Shown in pieces: positions 42,845 to 51,164 of a stretch of DNA of 64,000 nt. This DNA comes from an uncultured Phascolarctobacterium sp. (lineage in GTDB: Bacteria > Bacillota > Negativicutes > Acidaminococcales > Acidaminococcaceae). Where the stretch lies: the NCBI GenBank assembly GCA_900544795.1, contig UQWM01000010.1, positions 1 to 64,000 of the forward strand. Reading direction: 5' to 3'. Position numbers and translations under genes: made by a program. Every line of letters begins with the position of its first letter. Positions within the stretch are counted from its first letter, which is position 1. The notes under the pieces were generated by a model. The model had not been told where the DNA came from. It worked only from the letters and a program-made list of their open reading frames with translations, and ran no database searches.

Positions 42845-43075
42845 ATGATTTATCAAAAAGTAACAACGGGTTCAGGGCGCTGCCTGCTGTTGGTAAGGAA
42901 AACTGAAAATGAGCATGGCTTTGAGCTTTGGCGCCGCAGCGAACGCTGCTGGTATCGTTTTGATAATAATGACACGGACTATTTTAAAAATGTCTTGGAT
43001 ATTAGAGGTGAGGTTGTGGATATCAGCGAAGCAGAAGCCAGGGTAATAATGGAAACAGCAGAAGAACGGGCTTAA
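42845..43075 (+). CDS. Small protein of unknown function
   Basis: A 76-residue soluble protein, rich in charged and aromatic residues (FELWRRSERCWYRFDNND), with no recognised motif. It resembles a small sandwich-like domain by composition only. AGAGGTG precedes the ATG. It has its own G-run promoter and converges with mrp; its stop codon lies inside the shared terminator stem. Confidence 0.6.
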   Translation: MIYQKVTTGSGRCLLLVRKTENEHGFELWRRSERCWYRFDNNDTDYFKNVLDIRGEVVDISEAEARVIMETAEERA

Positions 43076-43125
43076 ATATAGAAAGCTGGCATCAGATTTA
43101 TGATGCCAGCTTTCTATATTTAAGC
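43070..43125. terminator. Perfect 25-bp inverted repeat, shared terminator
   Basis: Positions 43070-43094 are the exact reverse complement of 43101-43125 with a 6-nt loop (GATTTA). The stop codon of the left gene (43073-43075) and of mrp (43120-43122) are both within the stem, symmetrically placed. Confidence 0.85.
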
Positions 43126-43962
43126 TAAATTTTTTAAGCGTTCAACAACGGGTTCCAGTGCTGTTGCATGATAGGTTTCGATGCGGCCTGCATCACAGGC
43201 GGTGGCAAGCTCCGGGTCTATCGGAAGCTTAGCCAGAACATCGAGCCCATAAGCTGCGGCAGCGTCTTCGATATGGCTGGGACCGAAAATTTGATATTCC
43301 TTGTCGTTGTCGGGACATTTGAAATAGGAGTAATTTTCGATCAGTCCCAGAATGGGGATGTTCATCAATGACGCCATTTTTACGGCTTTGCCGACGATCA
43401 TGGAAACTAATTCCTGCGGCGAGGTGACGATAATGATACCGTCGATGGGGAGTGACTGAAAAATTGTTAAGGGAACATCGCCGGTTCCCGGCGGCATATC
43501 GATGAACATATAGTCGATATCTGTCCAGATGACGTCGCTCCAAAACTGTTTTACCGTACCGGCAATGATCGGGCCACGCCAAACTACAGGGTCGGTTTCG
43601 TCGTTCAAAAGCAGGTTGGTCGAGATGATCTCGATGCCGCTGGCCGTTTGCATGGGCAGCAGTCCGATCTCGGTAGCATTGGCTTTGCCGTGCAGGCCAA
43701 AAGCCTTAGGGATAGAGGGGCCGGTGATATCGGCATCTAAAACCGCTGTTTTGTAGTTAGCCTTTTGCATTGCTGAGGCTAAAAGCGAGGTGACGACTGA
43801 TTTACCTACGCCGCCTTTACCGCTGACAATACCGATGACCTTTTTAACAGCGCTCATTTCGTGCAGCGGAGCAGAAAAATCAGGTGCGGTAGCATGATCA
43901 CAATTTTCGCAGGATGTTTTATCGCAGCCTGCGTCAGAGCATTGACGTGTTTGTTCGGACAT
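43120..43962 (-). CDS. mrp: Mrp/NBP35-type iron-sulfur carrier ATPase
   Basis: A 280-residue P-loop ATPase that carries or delivers Fe-S clusters. The Cys-rich N-terminus (QCSDAGCDKTSCENC) resembles NBP35-type cluster ligands. SGKGGVGKS is the deviant Walker A, followed by DADITGPSIPKAFG and DMPPGTGDVPLTIFQ. ATG 43962 has GGAGG upstream; an in-frame TTG at 43977 overlaps that SD. It follows the DUF134 regulator by 21 bp. Confidence 0.92.
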   Translation of the reverse strand: MSEQTRQCSDAGCDKTSCENCDHATAPDFSAPLHEMSAVKKVIGIVSGKGGVGKSVVTSLLASAMQKANYKTAVLDADITGPSIPKAFGLHGKANATEIGLLPMQTASGIEIISTNLLLNDETDPVVWRGPIIAGTVKQFWSDVIWTDIDYMFIDMPPGTGDVPLTIFQSLPIDGIIIVTSPQELVSMIVGKAVKMASLMNIPILGLIENYSYFKCPDNDKEYQIFGPSHIEDAAAAYGLDVLAKLPIDPELATACDAGRIETYHATALEPVVERLKNLA

Positions 43963-43983
43963 GGGACATTCCTCCAAGGGTGC

Positions 43984-44343
43984 TTATTTATTTTTTTGCA
44001 GGGCGCTGCGCTGCAACCGCCGGCAGGTGGCACGGACACAATTTTGGTTATGTCCGTCGCAAAGGCGGAACTCGCCGCCTTCTATTGAAAGCTCCTTACC
44101 GTTGATAAGGGCGTCAGCCAGCTTGCGGCGCGCTTCTTCATAAATTTTCTGAACTGTGGTGCGTGCCACGTTCATGGCTCCGGCACAGGTTTCCTGGGTG
44201 CAGTTCTCCAGGTCCATCAACCGAATGGTTTCGTATTCGTCGATGGTCATGGTTATTTTCTCCTGGGGGTCAGCGCCTACAGGGGCAAAGGTTTTATTGA
44301 GCGGAAGCGAGCAGATCTTGCGCCATTTAATAGGTCTCGACAC
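43984..44343 (-). CDS. DUF134-family DNA-binding protein
   Basis: A 119-residue protein of the DUF134 family: N-terminal SRPIKWRKICSLP, then a sigma-like HTH (LENCTQETCAGAMNVARTTV, followed by QKIYEEARRKLADAL) and a Cys-rich C-terminus (CDGHNQNCVRATCRR). GTG 44343 has AAGGAGG 7 nt upstream. DUF134 genes are often beside Mrp-type ATPases, as here, suggesting a metal- or cluster-linked regulator. Confidence 0.85.
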   Translation of the reverse strand: MSRPIKWRKICSLPLNKTFAPVGADPQEKITMTIDEYETIRLMDLENCTQETCAGAMNVARTTVQKIYEEARRKLADALINGKELSIEGGEFRLCDGHNQNCVRATCRRLQRSALQKNK

Positions 44344-44454
44344 AGTAAGCCCTCCTTTCACAGGGGAGTCTGTTACTAAAGAATATCATAACGTCATTAA
44401 CGACTTATGTCAATAAAGACGCTGCTTTTGGCAATTCACAAAAACGTATGTTTA

Positions 44455-44463
44455 TGTTATAAT
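44455..44463 (+). promoter_or_regulatory. Extended -10 promoter
   Basis: TGTTATAAT (TATAAT 44458-44463) lies 20 bp before the transporter start, implying a very short leader. Confidence 0.55.
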
Positions 44464-44482
44464 CTATCGTAGTAAAGGTGTG

Positions 44483-45613
44483 ATGAAGAAAGTGGATACG
44501 AAAGAAATTTGGGAGTTTTCCAGAAATTTCGTAAAACGTGAAGGTATTTTGGTACTGGCCTGCTGTTTGGCTGTGCTTTCGTCGCTGGTGGTGACCCCCA
44601 GGGCGGAATATATAGACTGGCATGTTTTAGTGCTTTTGTTTTGCCTGATGTTGGTGGTAGGTGGTTTTAAAAAACGACGGATACTGGACCACTGCGCTGT
44701 CTGGCTGTTACGGCGCTGCAATTCGCTGCGGCAGATAACGGCGGCGCTGCTGCTGGTCACTTTTGTCGGTTCGATGCTGGTGACTAACGATGTGGCTTTG
44801 CTGACTTTTGTTCCCCTGACTCTGATCATAGGCAGGGAAGTTGGGCTGGATGTGGCAAAAATCATCATTTGGCAGACTTTAGCCGCTAATCTTGGCAGTA
44901 TGCTGACCCCCATGGGCAATCCACAGAATTTATTTTTATATGCCCGCTATGAGTTTGACAGCGTTAGTTTTTTACAGGTGACCTGGCTGCCGACTTTGCT
45001 GTCTGGTGCTTTGCTGGGCTTGCTGCTTTGGCGCCAGCAGAACAGGCCTTTAAAGGTGAATCTGGCGTCGGTGCAGGTAGAGCGCGGCTGGGGGCTGGGT
45101 ATTTTAGACTTGTTATTTTTATTATGCGTGGCGTCGGTGTTCCGTTGGTTCGACCACTGGCTGCTGTTGGCGGTCACCGTTGCGGTGATCATGGCAATGG
45201 ACCGCGGCCTGTTCAGGCAGATCGACTATTCACTGCTAGTAACTTTTTGCGGATTTTTTATTTTTATCGGCAATTTGACGCAGCTGGAGTTCATTGGCAG
45301 TATTCGTGACAGTGTTCTGGGTAGCGCTGCCGGAACCTATATTACAGGCATCCTCGCCAGCCAGTTCATCAGCAATGTGCCGGCGGCGATGCTGATGGCG
45401 GCCTTTACAGAGCAGCGTAAGGCGCTGCTGTTAGGGGTCAATATCGGCGGGCTGGGCACGCTGATCGCTTCGATGGCCAGCGTGATCTCATATAAGCTGT
45501 TTGCAGAAGCGCATCCTGCACAGATCAGGCAGTATTTGCTGCTGTTTTTATACTATAACGCGATCGGGCTGTTGCTGTTGGTTCCGGCCGTATATTTTTT
45601 ATTGCTGTATTGA
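44483..45613 (+). CDS. ArsB/NhaD (IT superfamily, SLC13-like) transporter
   Basis: A 376-residue membrane protein with about ten TM helices in two inverted halves. Each half has an Asn-Pro/Asn-Val hairpin motif: VTNDVALLTFVPL with TPMGNPQNLFLY in the first, and FISNVPAAMLMAAF in the second. These are shared by ArsB, NhaD and YbiR-like permeases. The transported anion or cation cannot be told. AAAGG lies close to the start. Confidence 0.8.
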   Translation: MKKVDTKEIWEFSRNFVKREGILVLACCLAVLSSLVVTPRAEYIDWHVLVLLFCLMLVVGGFKKRRILDHCAVWLLRRCNSLRQITAALLLVTFVGSMLVTNDVALLTFVPLTLIIGREVGLDVAKIIIWQTLAANLGSMLTPMGNPQNLFLYARYEFDSVSFLQVTWLPTLLSGALLGLLLWRQQNRPLKVNLASVQVERGWGLGILDLLFLLCVASVFRWFDHWLLLAVTVAVIMAMDRGLFRQIDYSLLVTFCGFFIFIGNLTQLEFIGSIRDSVLGSAAGTYITGILASQFISNVPAAMLMAAFTEQRKALLLGVNIGGLGTLIASMASVISYKLFAEAHPAQIRQYLLLFLYYNAIGLLLLVPAVYFLLLY

Positions 45614-45624
45614 GAGGTTTAGTT

Positions 45625-46764
45625 ATGCGTCGCTGGATCATGCATGTGGATATGGATGCTTTTTTTGCGTCTGTCGAACAATTTGATAATCCCGAGCTGC
45701 GGGGATTACCAGTTATTGTGGGTGGGCAGTCTGACAGGGGCGTGGTTTCGACCTGTTCTTATGAAGCCCGTGTTTATGGCGTACATTCGGCAATGCCGAT
45801 GGTGGAAGCACGGCGCTTGTGCCCACAGGCTGTATTTTTACCGGGACGGATGAAACGCTACCAGGAGGTATCGCGGCAGATAATGGCTATTTTTAACGAT
45901 TTTTCGCCGCTAGTGGAGCCACTTTCTGTGGACGAGGCCTTTATGGATATTTCGGGGATGGAGCGTTTATCCGGGTCTGAGCAGGCTATCGGCATTAAAG
46001 TGAAAGCTGCGATCAAAGCGGCGACAGGCTTGACGGCGTCTGTGGGTATCGCTCCCAATAAATTTTTGGCCAAGCTGGCTTCGGATATGCAAAAGCCGGA
46101 CGGGCTGGTGGTTATTAGAGCCGAGGACGCAGAAGCGTTGCTCAGGCCACTGCCGGTGCGGCGTATTTTTGGTATCGGTCGCCGAGCGGAGCAGGCCTTG
46201 CTGCAGTTTGGTATAGCGACTATCGGACAGATCGCTGATGCAGACATACATATTTTGCAGAAGGCTTTGGGCAGCAGTGCAGCTACCGTTAAACAGCTGG
46301 CGCATGGACTGGACGACAGGCCGGTGCTGAACAGCTCTGCGGCTAAATCTATCGGTAAGGAATGCACTTTTACGCATGATCTGTATACGGAGGAAGAGCG
46401 GCGGCATGCGGTATTGGATTTGTGTGGACGTGTTGGTTGGCGGCTGCGCCGAAGCGGCGTAGTTGGTTATACAGTGACATTGAAGGTAAAATTTGCCTCT
46501 TTTAAAATCATTACACGCAGTATTACGGCAGAAGGGCCTATTAGCTATGATGAAGAGATATTTACTTTGGTGCAGAAGCTGATGCAGGAAGTAAAATGGA
46601 CCGAGGGCGTAAGGCTTTTAGGTGTTAGTGTAGCGCATTTAGAACCGGCGGGGGCAGTGCCGATTTTGGGATTTGCCGAAGATGAGCGGCTGGAGAAGCG
46701 TAATAAAGCAGTTGATAAAATAAAATCAAAGTTTGGTGAAGAAATCATAAAACGCGGCCTATAA
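45625..46764 (+). CDS. dinB: DNA polymerase IV (DinB)
   Basis: Y-family translesion polymerase, 379 residues. MHVDMDAFFASVEQ and SVDEAFMDISG hold the metal-binding acidic residues. VGIAPNKFLAKLASDMQKPDG is the conserved palm/thumb block. The little-finger domain is complete (about 230-379). There is no C-terminal clamp-binding extension beyond the domain that I can identify. ATG 45625 with GAGAGG upstream; it overlaps no gene but lies 11 bp from the transporter stop. Confidence 0.94.
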   Translation: MRRWIMHVDMDAFFASVEQFDNPELRGLPVIVGGQSDRGVVSTCSYEARVYGVHSAMPMVEARRLCPQAVFLPGRMKRYQEVSRQIMAIFNDFSPLVEPLSVDEAFMDISGMERLSGSEQAIGIKVKAAIKAATGLTASVGIAPNKFLAKLASDMQKPDGLVVIRAEDAEALLRPLPVRRIFGIGRRAEQALLQFGIATIGQIADADIHILQKALGSSAATVKQLAHGLDDRPVLNSSAAKSIGKECTFTHDLYTEEERRHAVLDLCGRVGWRLRRSGVVGYTVTLKVKFASFKIITRSITAEGPISYDEEIFTLVQKLMQEVKWTEGVRLLGVSVAHLEPAGAVPILGFAEDERLEKRNKAVDKIKSKFGEEIIKRGL

Positions 46765-46781
46765 GGCTGCGTTTTATTTTG
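46749..46781 (+). terminator. Terminator containing the dinB stop codon
   Basis: AAAACGCGGCC (46749-46759) pairs with GGCTGCGTTTT (46765-46775, one G-U pair). The loop is TATAA, so the TAA stop is in the loop. ATTTT follows. Confidence 0.8.
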
Positions 46782-46871
46782 CATATAAATAACATATGCT
46801 TTAAAATACAAAATATGTGGTTAAATAAATTAGAAAACAACAAAATGTAGTAGATGTTACACAAACGATTG

Positions 46872-46899
46872 TTGACATATGCCGAAAAACAATTATAAT
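46872..46899 (+). promoter_or_regulatory. Consensus promoter of aldehyde dehydrogenase
   Basis: TTGACA (46872-46877) and TATAAT (46894-46899) are 16 bp apart. Confidence 0.8.
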
Positions 46900-46965
46900 C
46901 ATAGTTAAAAGAGTGGCGCTGATTCCGGCAGCCGCATCAAAAAAATAATAAAGGAAGTGTAAGTA

Positions 46966-48444
46966 ATGCAAGAGAATTTATTGAAAGAATATGGTTTATA
47001 TATCAACGGTGAATGGAGACAGGCTTCTGACGGAGCTACTTTTAATTCGACCGATCCCGCAACCGGAGCACATTTGGCTGTTTGTGCCGAAGCGACTAAA
47101 GCAGATGTTGATGCTGCCGTAAAAGCTGCCCAGGCTGCTTTTGAAACATGGAAGGACACTACGGTGCAGCAGCGTGCTGAGATCCTGACTAAAATCGCTG
47201 ATATCATCGACGCTAATGCAGCACATCTGGCAAAAGTGGAATCTATGGACAACGGCAAACCGTTGCGTGAAACTTCCGGTATTGATATCCCCATGTCAGC
47301 CGATCATTTCCGTTATTTCGCAGCGGCTATCAGAACCCAGGAAGGCACGGCGACCATGCTGGATAACAATACTATGAGCTTGGTGCTGCATGAGCCGCTG
47401 GGTGTTGTCGGACAGATCATCCCCTGGAACTTCCCGTTTTTGATGGCGGCCTGGAAACTGGCCCCGGCTTTGGCTGCAGGCGATACGATCGTTATCAAAC
47501 CTTCCAGCCAGACCTCGCTCAGTATTTTGGAGCTGGCAAGACTGCTGGAAGGCGTACTGCCGAAAGGTGTACTGAATATCATCACCGGCAAAGGTTCCAG
47601 ATCCGGTAACGATATCCTTGAGCATCCGGGCTTTGCCAAGCTGGCCTTTACAGGTTCTACAGAAGTAGGCCGTTCTGTTGCCGAAGCTGCGGCGGAAAAA
47701 CTGATCCCGGCTACTTTAGAGCTGGGTGGTAAATCGGCTAATATCTTCTTCCCCGATTGCAATTGGGACTTGGCAATGGAAGGCTTGCTACTTGGCATCC
47801 TCTTCAATCAGGGGCAGGTTTGCTGCGCCGGTTCCCGCGTCTTTGTCCACGAATCAATTTATGATAAATTCGTAAAAGAGGCGGCAGAGCGTTTTGCCAA
47901 AGTAAAAGTTGGCCTGCCACTTGATAAAGGTGTGCAGATGGGTGCGCAGATCGATGCTAATCAGGTCAAAAAGATTTTGAGCTACATCGACATCGCTAAA
48001 GAAGAAGGCGCTACTATTGCCTGCGGTGGTTACAAACTTACTGAAAACGGTTTGGATAAGGGCAACTTCGTTGCACCTACTCTGATTACTAATGTTTCTA
48101 ATGATATGCGCGTTGCCCAGGAAGAAATTTTCGGGCCGGTCGCCGTTGTTATCAAATTTAAAGATGAAGCGGACGTTATCAGGATGGCTAACGAAAGCAT
48201 CTATGGTTTGGGCGGCGCTGTCTGGACTCAGGATATCAACCGCGCGATCCGCGTTGCTAAAGCGGTACAAACAGGCAGAATCTGGGTCAACACTTATAAT
48301 GCCATCCCGGCCGGCGCTCCCTTTGGCGGCTATAAACAATCCGGTATCGGCCGTGAGACTCACAAGGTTATGTTGGACCATTACAGCCAGACTAAAAATA
48401 TTATGATCAATATTTCGGAAAAAACCTTAGGTTTGTACGAATAA
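46966..48444 (+). CDS. NAD(P)-dependent aldehyde dehydrogenase
   Basis: A 492-residue ALDH-superfamily enzyme oxidising aldehydes to acids. IIPWNFPFLMAAWKLAPALA and FTGSTEVGRSV are cofactor-binding, TLELGGKSANI contains the catalytic Glu, and NQGQVCCAGSRVF contains the catalytic Cys. It is closest by motif to the acetaldehyde/betaine-aldehyde (AldB/ExaC-like) branch, which is a guess. It is a single-gene transcript with consensus promoter and strong terminator. Confidence 0.92.
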   Translation: MQENLLKEYGLYINGEWRQASDGATFNSTDPATGAHLAVCAEATKADVDAAVKAAQAAFETWKDTTVQQRAEILTKIADIIDANAAHLAKVESMDNGKPLRETSGIDIPMSADHFRYFAAAIRTQEGTATMLDNNTMSLVLHEPLGVVGQIIPWNFPFLMAAWKLAPALAAGDTIVIKPSSQTSLSILELARLLEGVLPKGVLNIITGKGSRSGNDILEHPGFAKLAFTGSTEVGRSVAEAAAEKLIPATLELGGKSANIFFPDCNWDLAMEGLLLGILFNQGQVCCAGSRVFVHESIYDKFVKEAAERFAKVKVGLPLDKGVQMGAQIDANQVKKILSYIDIAKEEGATIACGGYKLTENGLDKGNFVAPTLITNVSNDMRVAQEEIFGPVAVVIKFKDEADVIRMANESIYGLGGAVWTQDINRAIRVAKAVQTGRIWVNTYNAIPAGAPFGGYKQSGIGRETHKVMLDHYSQTKNIMINISEKTLGLYE

Positions 48445-48456
48445 ATAAGGTAATAA

Positions 48457-48490
48457 AAAAGCCGACTGCTTAGCAGTCGGCTTTTATTTT
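48457..48490. terminator. Bidirectional terminator
   Basis: A 13-bp perfect stem (AAAAGCCGACTGC with GCAGTCGGCTTTT), TTA loop, A-run before and T-run after. Confidence 0.92.
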
Positions 48491-48503
48491 GTATGAAAGT
48501 TTT

Positions 48504-49010
48504 TTAAAAAGCGGTGTTGATAAAGCTTGCCATAGCGCTGGAATTCATAGAACCGATATGGCTTTCTAAAAGATTGCCTTCAGCATCTATCATATAGCTG
48601 GCAGGAATAGCCTGAACAGAATAAGCAGAAGCGGAGGAACCATTATTGTCGAGCATAACGGGAAAAGTCAAAGCATGATTTTCCATAAAAGCAGCGACGT
48701 CGTTTTTTTCACCATCAACATTGATGATTACGAAATGGACTTTATCACCGTATTTAGCATACATTCTCTGGATATCGGGCATTTCGCCTACACAGGGAGG
48801 GCACCAGGTGGCCCAGAAATTGATGAAAACAGGCTTGCCTTTGAGAGAGGCCAGGCTGACATTGTTGCCCTGCATATCAGTAACAGTGAAAGCTGGTGCT
48901 GGATTAGTACCGGCATTTGCTACATGGGGCAAATCAAGGAAGTGTACGCCGCTGACAGCGATGGCGGTAAGAAGGACAACGCCCAGGATGATTTTTTTGA
49001 GTGTGCTCAT
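48504..49010 (-). CDS. TlpA/ResA-type thioredoxin-fold protein
   Basis: A 168-residue exported thiol-disulfide oxidoreductase. An N-terminal hydrophobic anchor (KKIILGVVLLTAIAVSGV) is followed by a thioredoxin fold with ATWCPPC (catalytic CPPC) and PASYMID (cis-Pro). It acts outside the membrane. ATG 49010 is chosen because GAGGT precedes it. It lies downstream of a 4Fe-4S membrane protein on the same strand, consistent with electron delivery across the membrane. Confidence 0.88.
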   Translation of the reverse strand: MSTLKKIILGVVLLTAIAVSGVHFLDLPHVANAGTNPAPAFTVTDMQGNNVSLASLKGKPVFINFWATWCPPCVGEMPDIQRMYAKYGDKVHFVIINVDGEKNDVAAFMENHALTFPVMLDNNGSSASAYSVQAIPASYMIDAEGNLLESHIGSMNSSAMASFINTAF

Positions 49011-49051
49011 AATAGTACCTCGCTTAGTAAATTTTGATATATCATAATAAG

Positions 49052-49072
49052 CTTTGTTAAAGTATAACAAAG
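49052..49072 (-). promoter_or_regulatory. Inverted repeat over a minus-strand -10
   Basis: CTTTGTTA (49052-49059) and TAACAAAG (49065-49072) form an 8-5-8 inverted repeat. It overlaps TATACT (minus strand, 49061-49066), a likely -10 for the TlpA gene. Candidate repressor site. Confidence 0.5.
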
Positions 49073-49121
49073 AGCATGCCGGTAACGTTTGTTAAGGTAT
49101 TTTTAAAAATGGTTACAAAAG

Positions 49122-49982
49122 TTAATTATTAACGCTTTCTTTGCTGGGTGCGGCTTTGCAAACGTCTTTTACCCCTAGGGAAATAGCGCTGGTGGGACAA
49201 ACGCCGATACAGTCGCCGCAGTTGATGCATTCGCGGTCGCCTACTCGTATGCAGTCCATTTTACATTTGCTGATGCAGGCGTCACAGCCTGTGCATTTTA
49301 ACTTATCTACCTGGATGCCAAAGTAGGAAAGCTTGTTAAACAAACTGTAAAAAGCGCCCAAAGGACAGATGAAGCGGCAGAAAGGACGATAGACGACGAT
49401 GCTGGCGATAACTGTAACTATCAATAAAAACAATTTCCAGTTGAAAAGAGCGCCAAGATTTTGCTTTAAGAAGGGATTAGTGCTTAGCAGCGGCAGTGCG
49501 GCCTCTAAGGTGCCGGCAGGGCAGATGTATTTGCAGAAGGCCGGTGAGCCTACGCCAACTGCAAAGAAAAAGACCAGCGGCAGGATGATGACGAAAAGCA
49601 GGCCTATAATGTATTTGAGCTTGGTCAGTGTTCGGGTGGCCTTATTTTTAACCAGTTTAGGAGAAGGTATTTTGTAAAGCAACTCCTGTACCAGTCCAAA
49701 GGGGCACAGCCAGCCGCAAATAACGCGTCCTAAAAGCAGGCCGAAAAGAATGAGCAGGCCTAATACATAGAACGGGAAGCGCAGGACAACGCCAGAAAGA
49801 GAGCTTTGCAGGGAGCCTAAAGGACAAGAACCCAAAGCGCCCGGGCAGGAATAGCAGTTGAGGCCGGGGACGCAGATGCTTTTACTGGGGCCTTGCCATA
49901 TTTTACCACTGAAGAAGCCGGGTAAATTGCCATTATAAAGAAAAGCAGTCAGAAATTGAATGAAGGTTCGTTTATTAGCCAA
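49122..49982 (-). CDS. NapH-like membrane 4Fe-4S protein
   Basis: A 286-residue membrane protein with about four TM helices and two internal CxxxCP motifs (CGWLCPFGLVQE, CRFICPLGAF), followed by two ferredoxin-type clusters (CTGCDACISKCKMDC and CINCGDCIGVCP). It probably relays electrons between the cytoplasm and an exported partner. The start is a TTG at 49982 that overlaps the end of the upstream 40-residue gene by 8 bp, suggesting coupled translation. Confidence 0.85.
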   Translation of the reverse strand: MANKRTFIQFLTAFLYNGNLPGFFSGKIWQGPSKSICVPGLNCYSCPGALGSCPLGSLQSSLSGVVLRFPFYVLGLLILFGLLLGRVICGWLCPFGLVQELLYKIPSPKLVKNKATRTLTKLKYIIGLLFVIILPLVFFFAVGVGSPAFCKYICPAGTLEAALPLLSTNPFLKQNLGALFNWKLFLLIVTVIASIVVYRPFCRFICPLGAFYSLFNKLSYFGIQVDKLKCTGCDACISKCKMDCIRVGDRECINCGDCIGVCPTSAISLGVKDVCKAAPSKESVNN

Positions 49983-50097
49983 TGCCGATACACTCCAGAC
50001 AGATCATAGCCGCTTTACGCAGCACACTTAGATATTGTTTTTGCCAGATGCCGATGCCTAAAAAGAGCAAGGCCAGCAGCCAAAGATATTTTTTCAT
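49975..50097 (-). CDS. CD1871A-type CXXC mini-protein
   Basis: A 40-residue single-TM protein: MKKYLWLLALLFLGIGIWQ, then a short helix ending ICLECIGIG with a C-terminal CLEC motif. The layout (TM, basic linker, CLECIGIG end) is that of the small CD1871A family known from clostridia. It lies directly upstream of, and overlaps, the 4Fe-4S membrane protein gene, with the TlpA gene beyond. It is probably a redox helper; its biochemical role is unknown. Confidence 0.8.
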   Translation of the reverse strand: MKKYLWLLALLFLGIGIWQKQYLSVLRKAAMICLECIGIG

Positions 50098-50187
50098 AGG
50101 GAGCCTGCTTTCTGTAAGGTTATAGTCGTTCCTGCAAAGAATATAATATCAGAAAGAAGGCTTGAAAACAAATGAAATAATTAAGCG

Positions 50188-50216
50188 TAGACAAAAGGCT
50201 GCTTTATGGTTACAAT
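50188..50216 (+). promoter_or_regulatory. Promoter of the PheC-like gene
   Basis: TAGACA (50188-50193) and TACAAT (50211-50216) are 17 bp apart. Confidence 0.6.
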
Positions 50217-50251
50217 AAAAGAGTAATAATGTTGAAACGGAGGATGGTAGT

Positions 50252-51043
50252 ATGGTAAGTGTAAAGAAAATAGTGATGATGACCCTGGTAGCAGTAACGA
50301 TGCTTGGGCTTGGCGGTTTGCTGCCGCATGCAGAAGCGTCAAAGGTTGATGAGATCCAAACCAGGGGTTATTTGCTGGTGGGAACCACCGGCGATTACAA
50401 GCCGATGAGTTACCTGAATAAGGATACCGGAAAATATGAAGGTTTTGATGCTGAGGCCAGTGAGCTTTTAGCGCAGTCGTTAGGTGTGGAAGTAAAATTT
50501 GTGCCAACGACCTGGAGCACTTTGACTGCCGATACTCTGGCAGGGAAATTTGACATCGCTATGAGCGGTATTACTCGGACTTTTGTCCGTGAGCAGAAAA
50601 TGGCGCAGAGCCATGGTTATCTGGTGTTCGGGAAAACTATTTTATGCCGGAAAGACTCTGCCAAAAAATTTAAAACCCTCGCAGATATGAATAGAAAAGA
50701 TGTACGCGTTATGGTCAATCCCGGCGGAACTAATGAAAAGTTTGCCGTGGCCAATCTGCCGGACTGCACTTTGATCGTGCATCCGCAGAATGCTGAGATT
50801 CCCGGTTTGATAGCGGAAGGTAAAGCCGATATCATGATCACTGAAACGATGGAAGCACGCCGCTATGTACGCGATAACGACAAACTGGCAGCGCCGCTGC
50901 TAGACGAACCCTTTACCAAAAACAATTTTGGTATACTGATGCAGCAGGGAGACCAGATTTTCCTGAACTATGTGAATATGTGGATGGAAGAAATGGAATT
51001 AAATGGTACCATGGATCGTCTGGAAGACAAATATATAAAATAG
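50252..51043 (+). CDS. pheC: PheC-like periplasmic cyclohexadienyl dehydratase
   Basis: A 263-residue exported protein (signal MVSVKKIVMMTLVAVTMLG) with the periplasmic-binding-protein fold. It shares with Pseudomonas PheC the segments TTGDYKPMSY, FDIAMSGI, VNPGGTNEKFAVANL, VHPQNAEI and GKADIMITETMEAR; the last includes the catalytic Glu position. PheC converts prephenate to phenylpyruvate or arogenate to phenylalanine. An amino-acid-binding protein is the alternative, but no ABC permease is adjacent. Closeness to the trp operon fits an aromatic amino-acid role. Confidence 0.75.
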   Translation: MVSVKKIVMMTLVAVTMLGLGGLLPHAEASKVDEIQTRGYLLVGTTGDYKPMSYLNKDTGKYEGFDAEASELLAQSLGVEVKFVPTTWSTLTADTLAGKFDIAMSGITRTFVREQKMAQSHGYLVFGKTILCRKDSAKKFKTLADMNRKDVRVMVNPGGTNEKFAVANLPDCTLIVHPQNAEIPGLIAEGKADIMITETMEARRYVRDNDKLAAPLLDEPFTKNNFGILMQQGDQIFLNYVNMWMEEMELNGTMDRLEDKYIK

Positions 51044-51053
51044 TAAGGCGTAT

Positions 51054-51082
51054 AAGCCTGTCCTTCGGGACAGGCTTTTTTA
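51054..51082 (+). terminator. Rho-independent terminator
   Basis: A 10-bp perfect stem (AAGCCTGTCC with GGACAGGCTT), TTCG tetraloop, T-run. Confidence 0.92.
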
Positions 51083-51104
51083 CATTTATTTCAATTTTAC
51101 AGGT

Positions 51105-51133
51105 TTGTATTAGCAGAAGCTTTAGCATATAAT
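51105..51133 (+). promoter_or_regulatory. Promoter of the SH3 gene
   Basis: TTGTAT (51105-51110) and TATAAT (51128-51133) are 17 bp apart. Confidence 0.65.
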
Positions 51134-51164
51134 AAAACGTAGAGAACAAGAAGGAGGCAAAGCG

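Noticed and set aside
49052..49072. Rex operator
   Set aside because: The half-sites look similar (TTGTTA/TAACAA) but the spacing is one base short of the Rex pattern.
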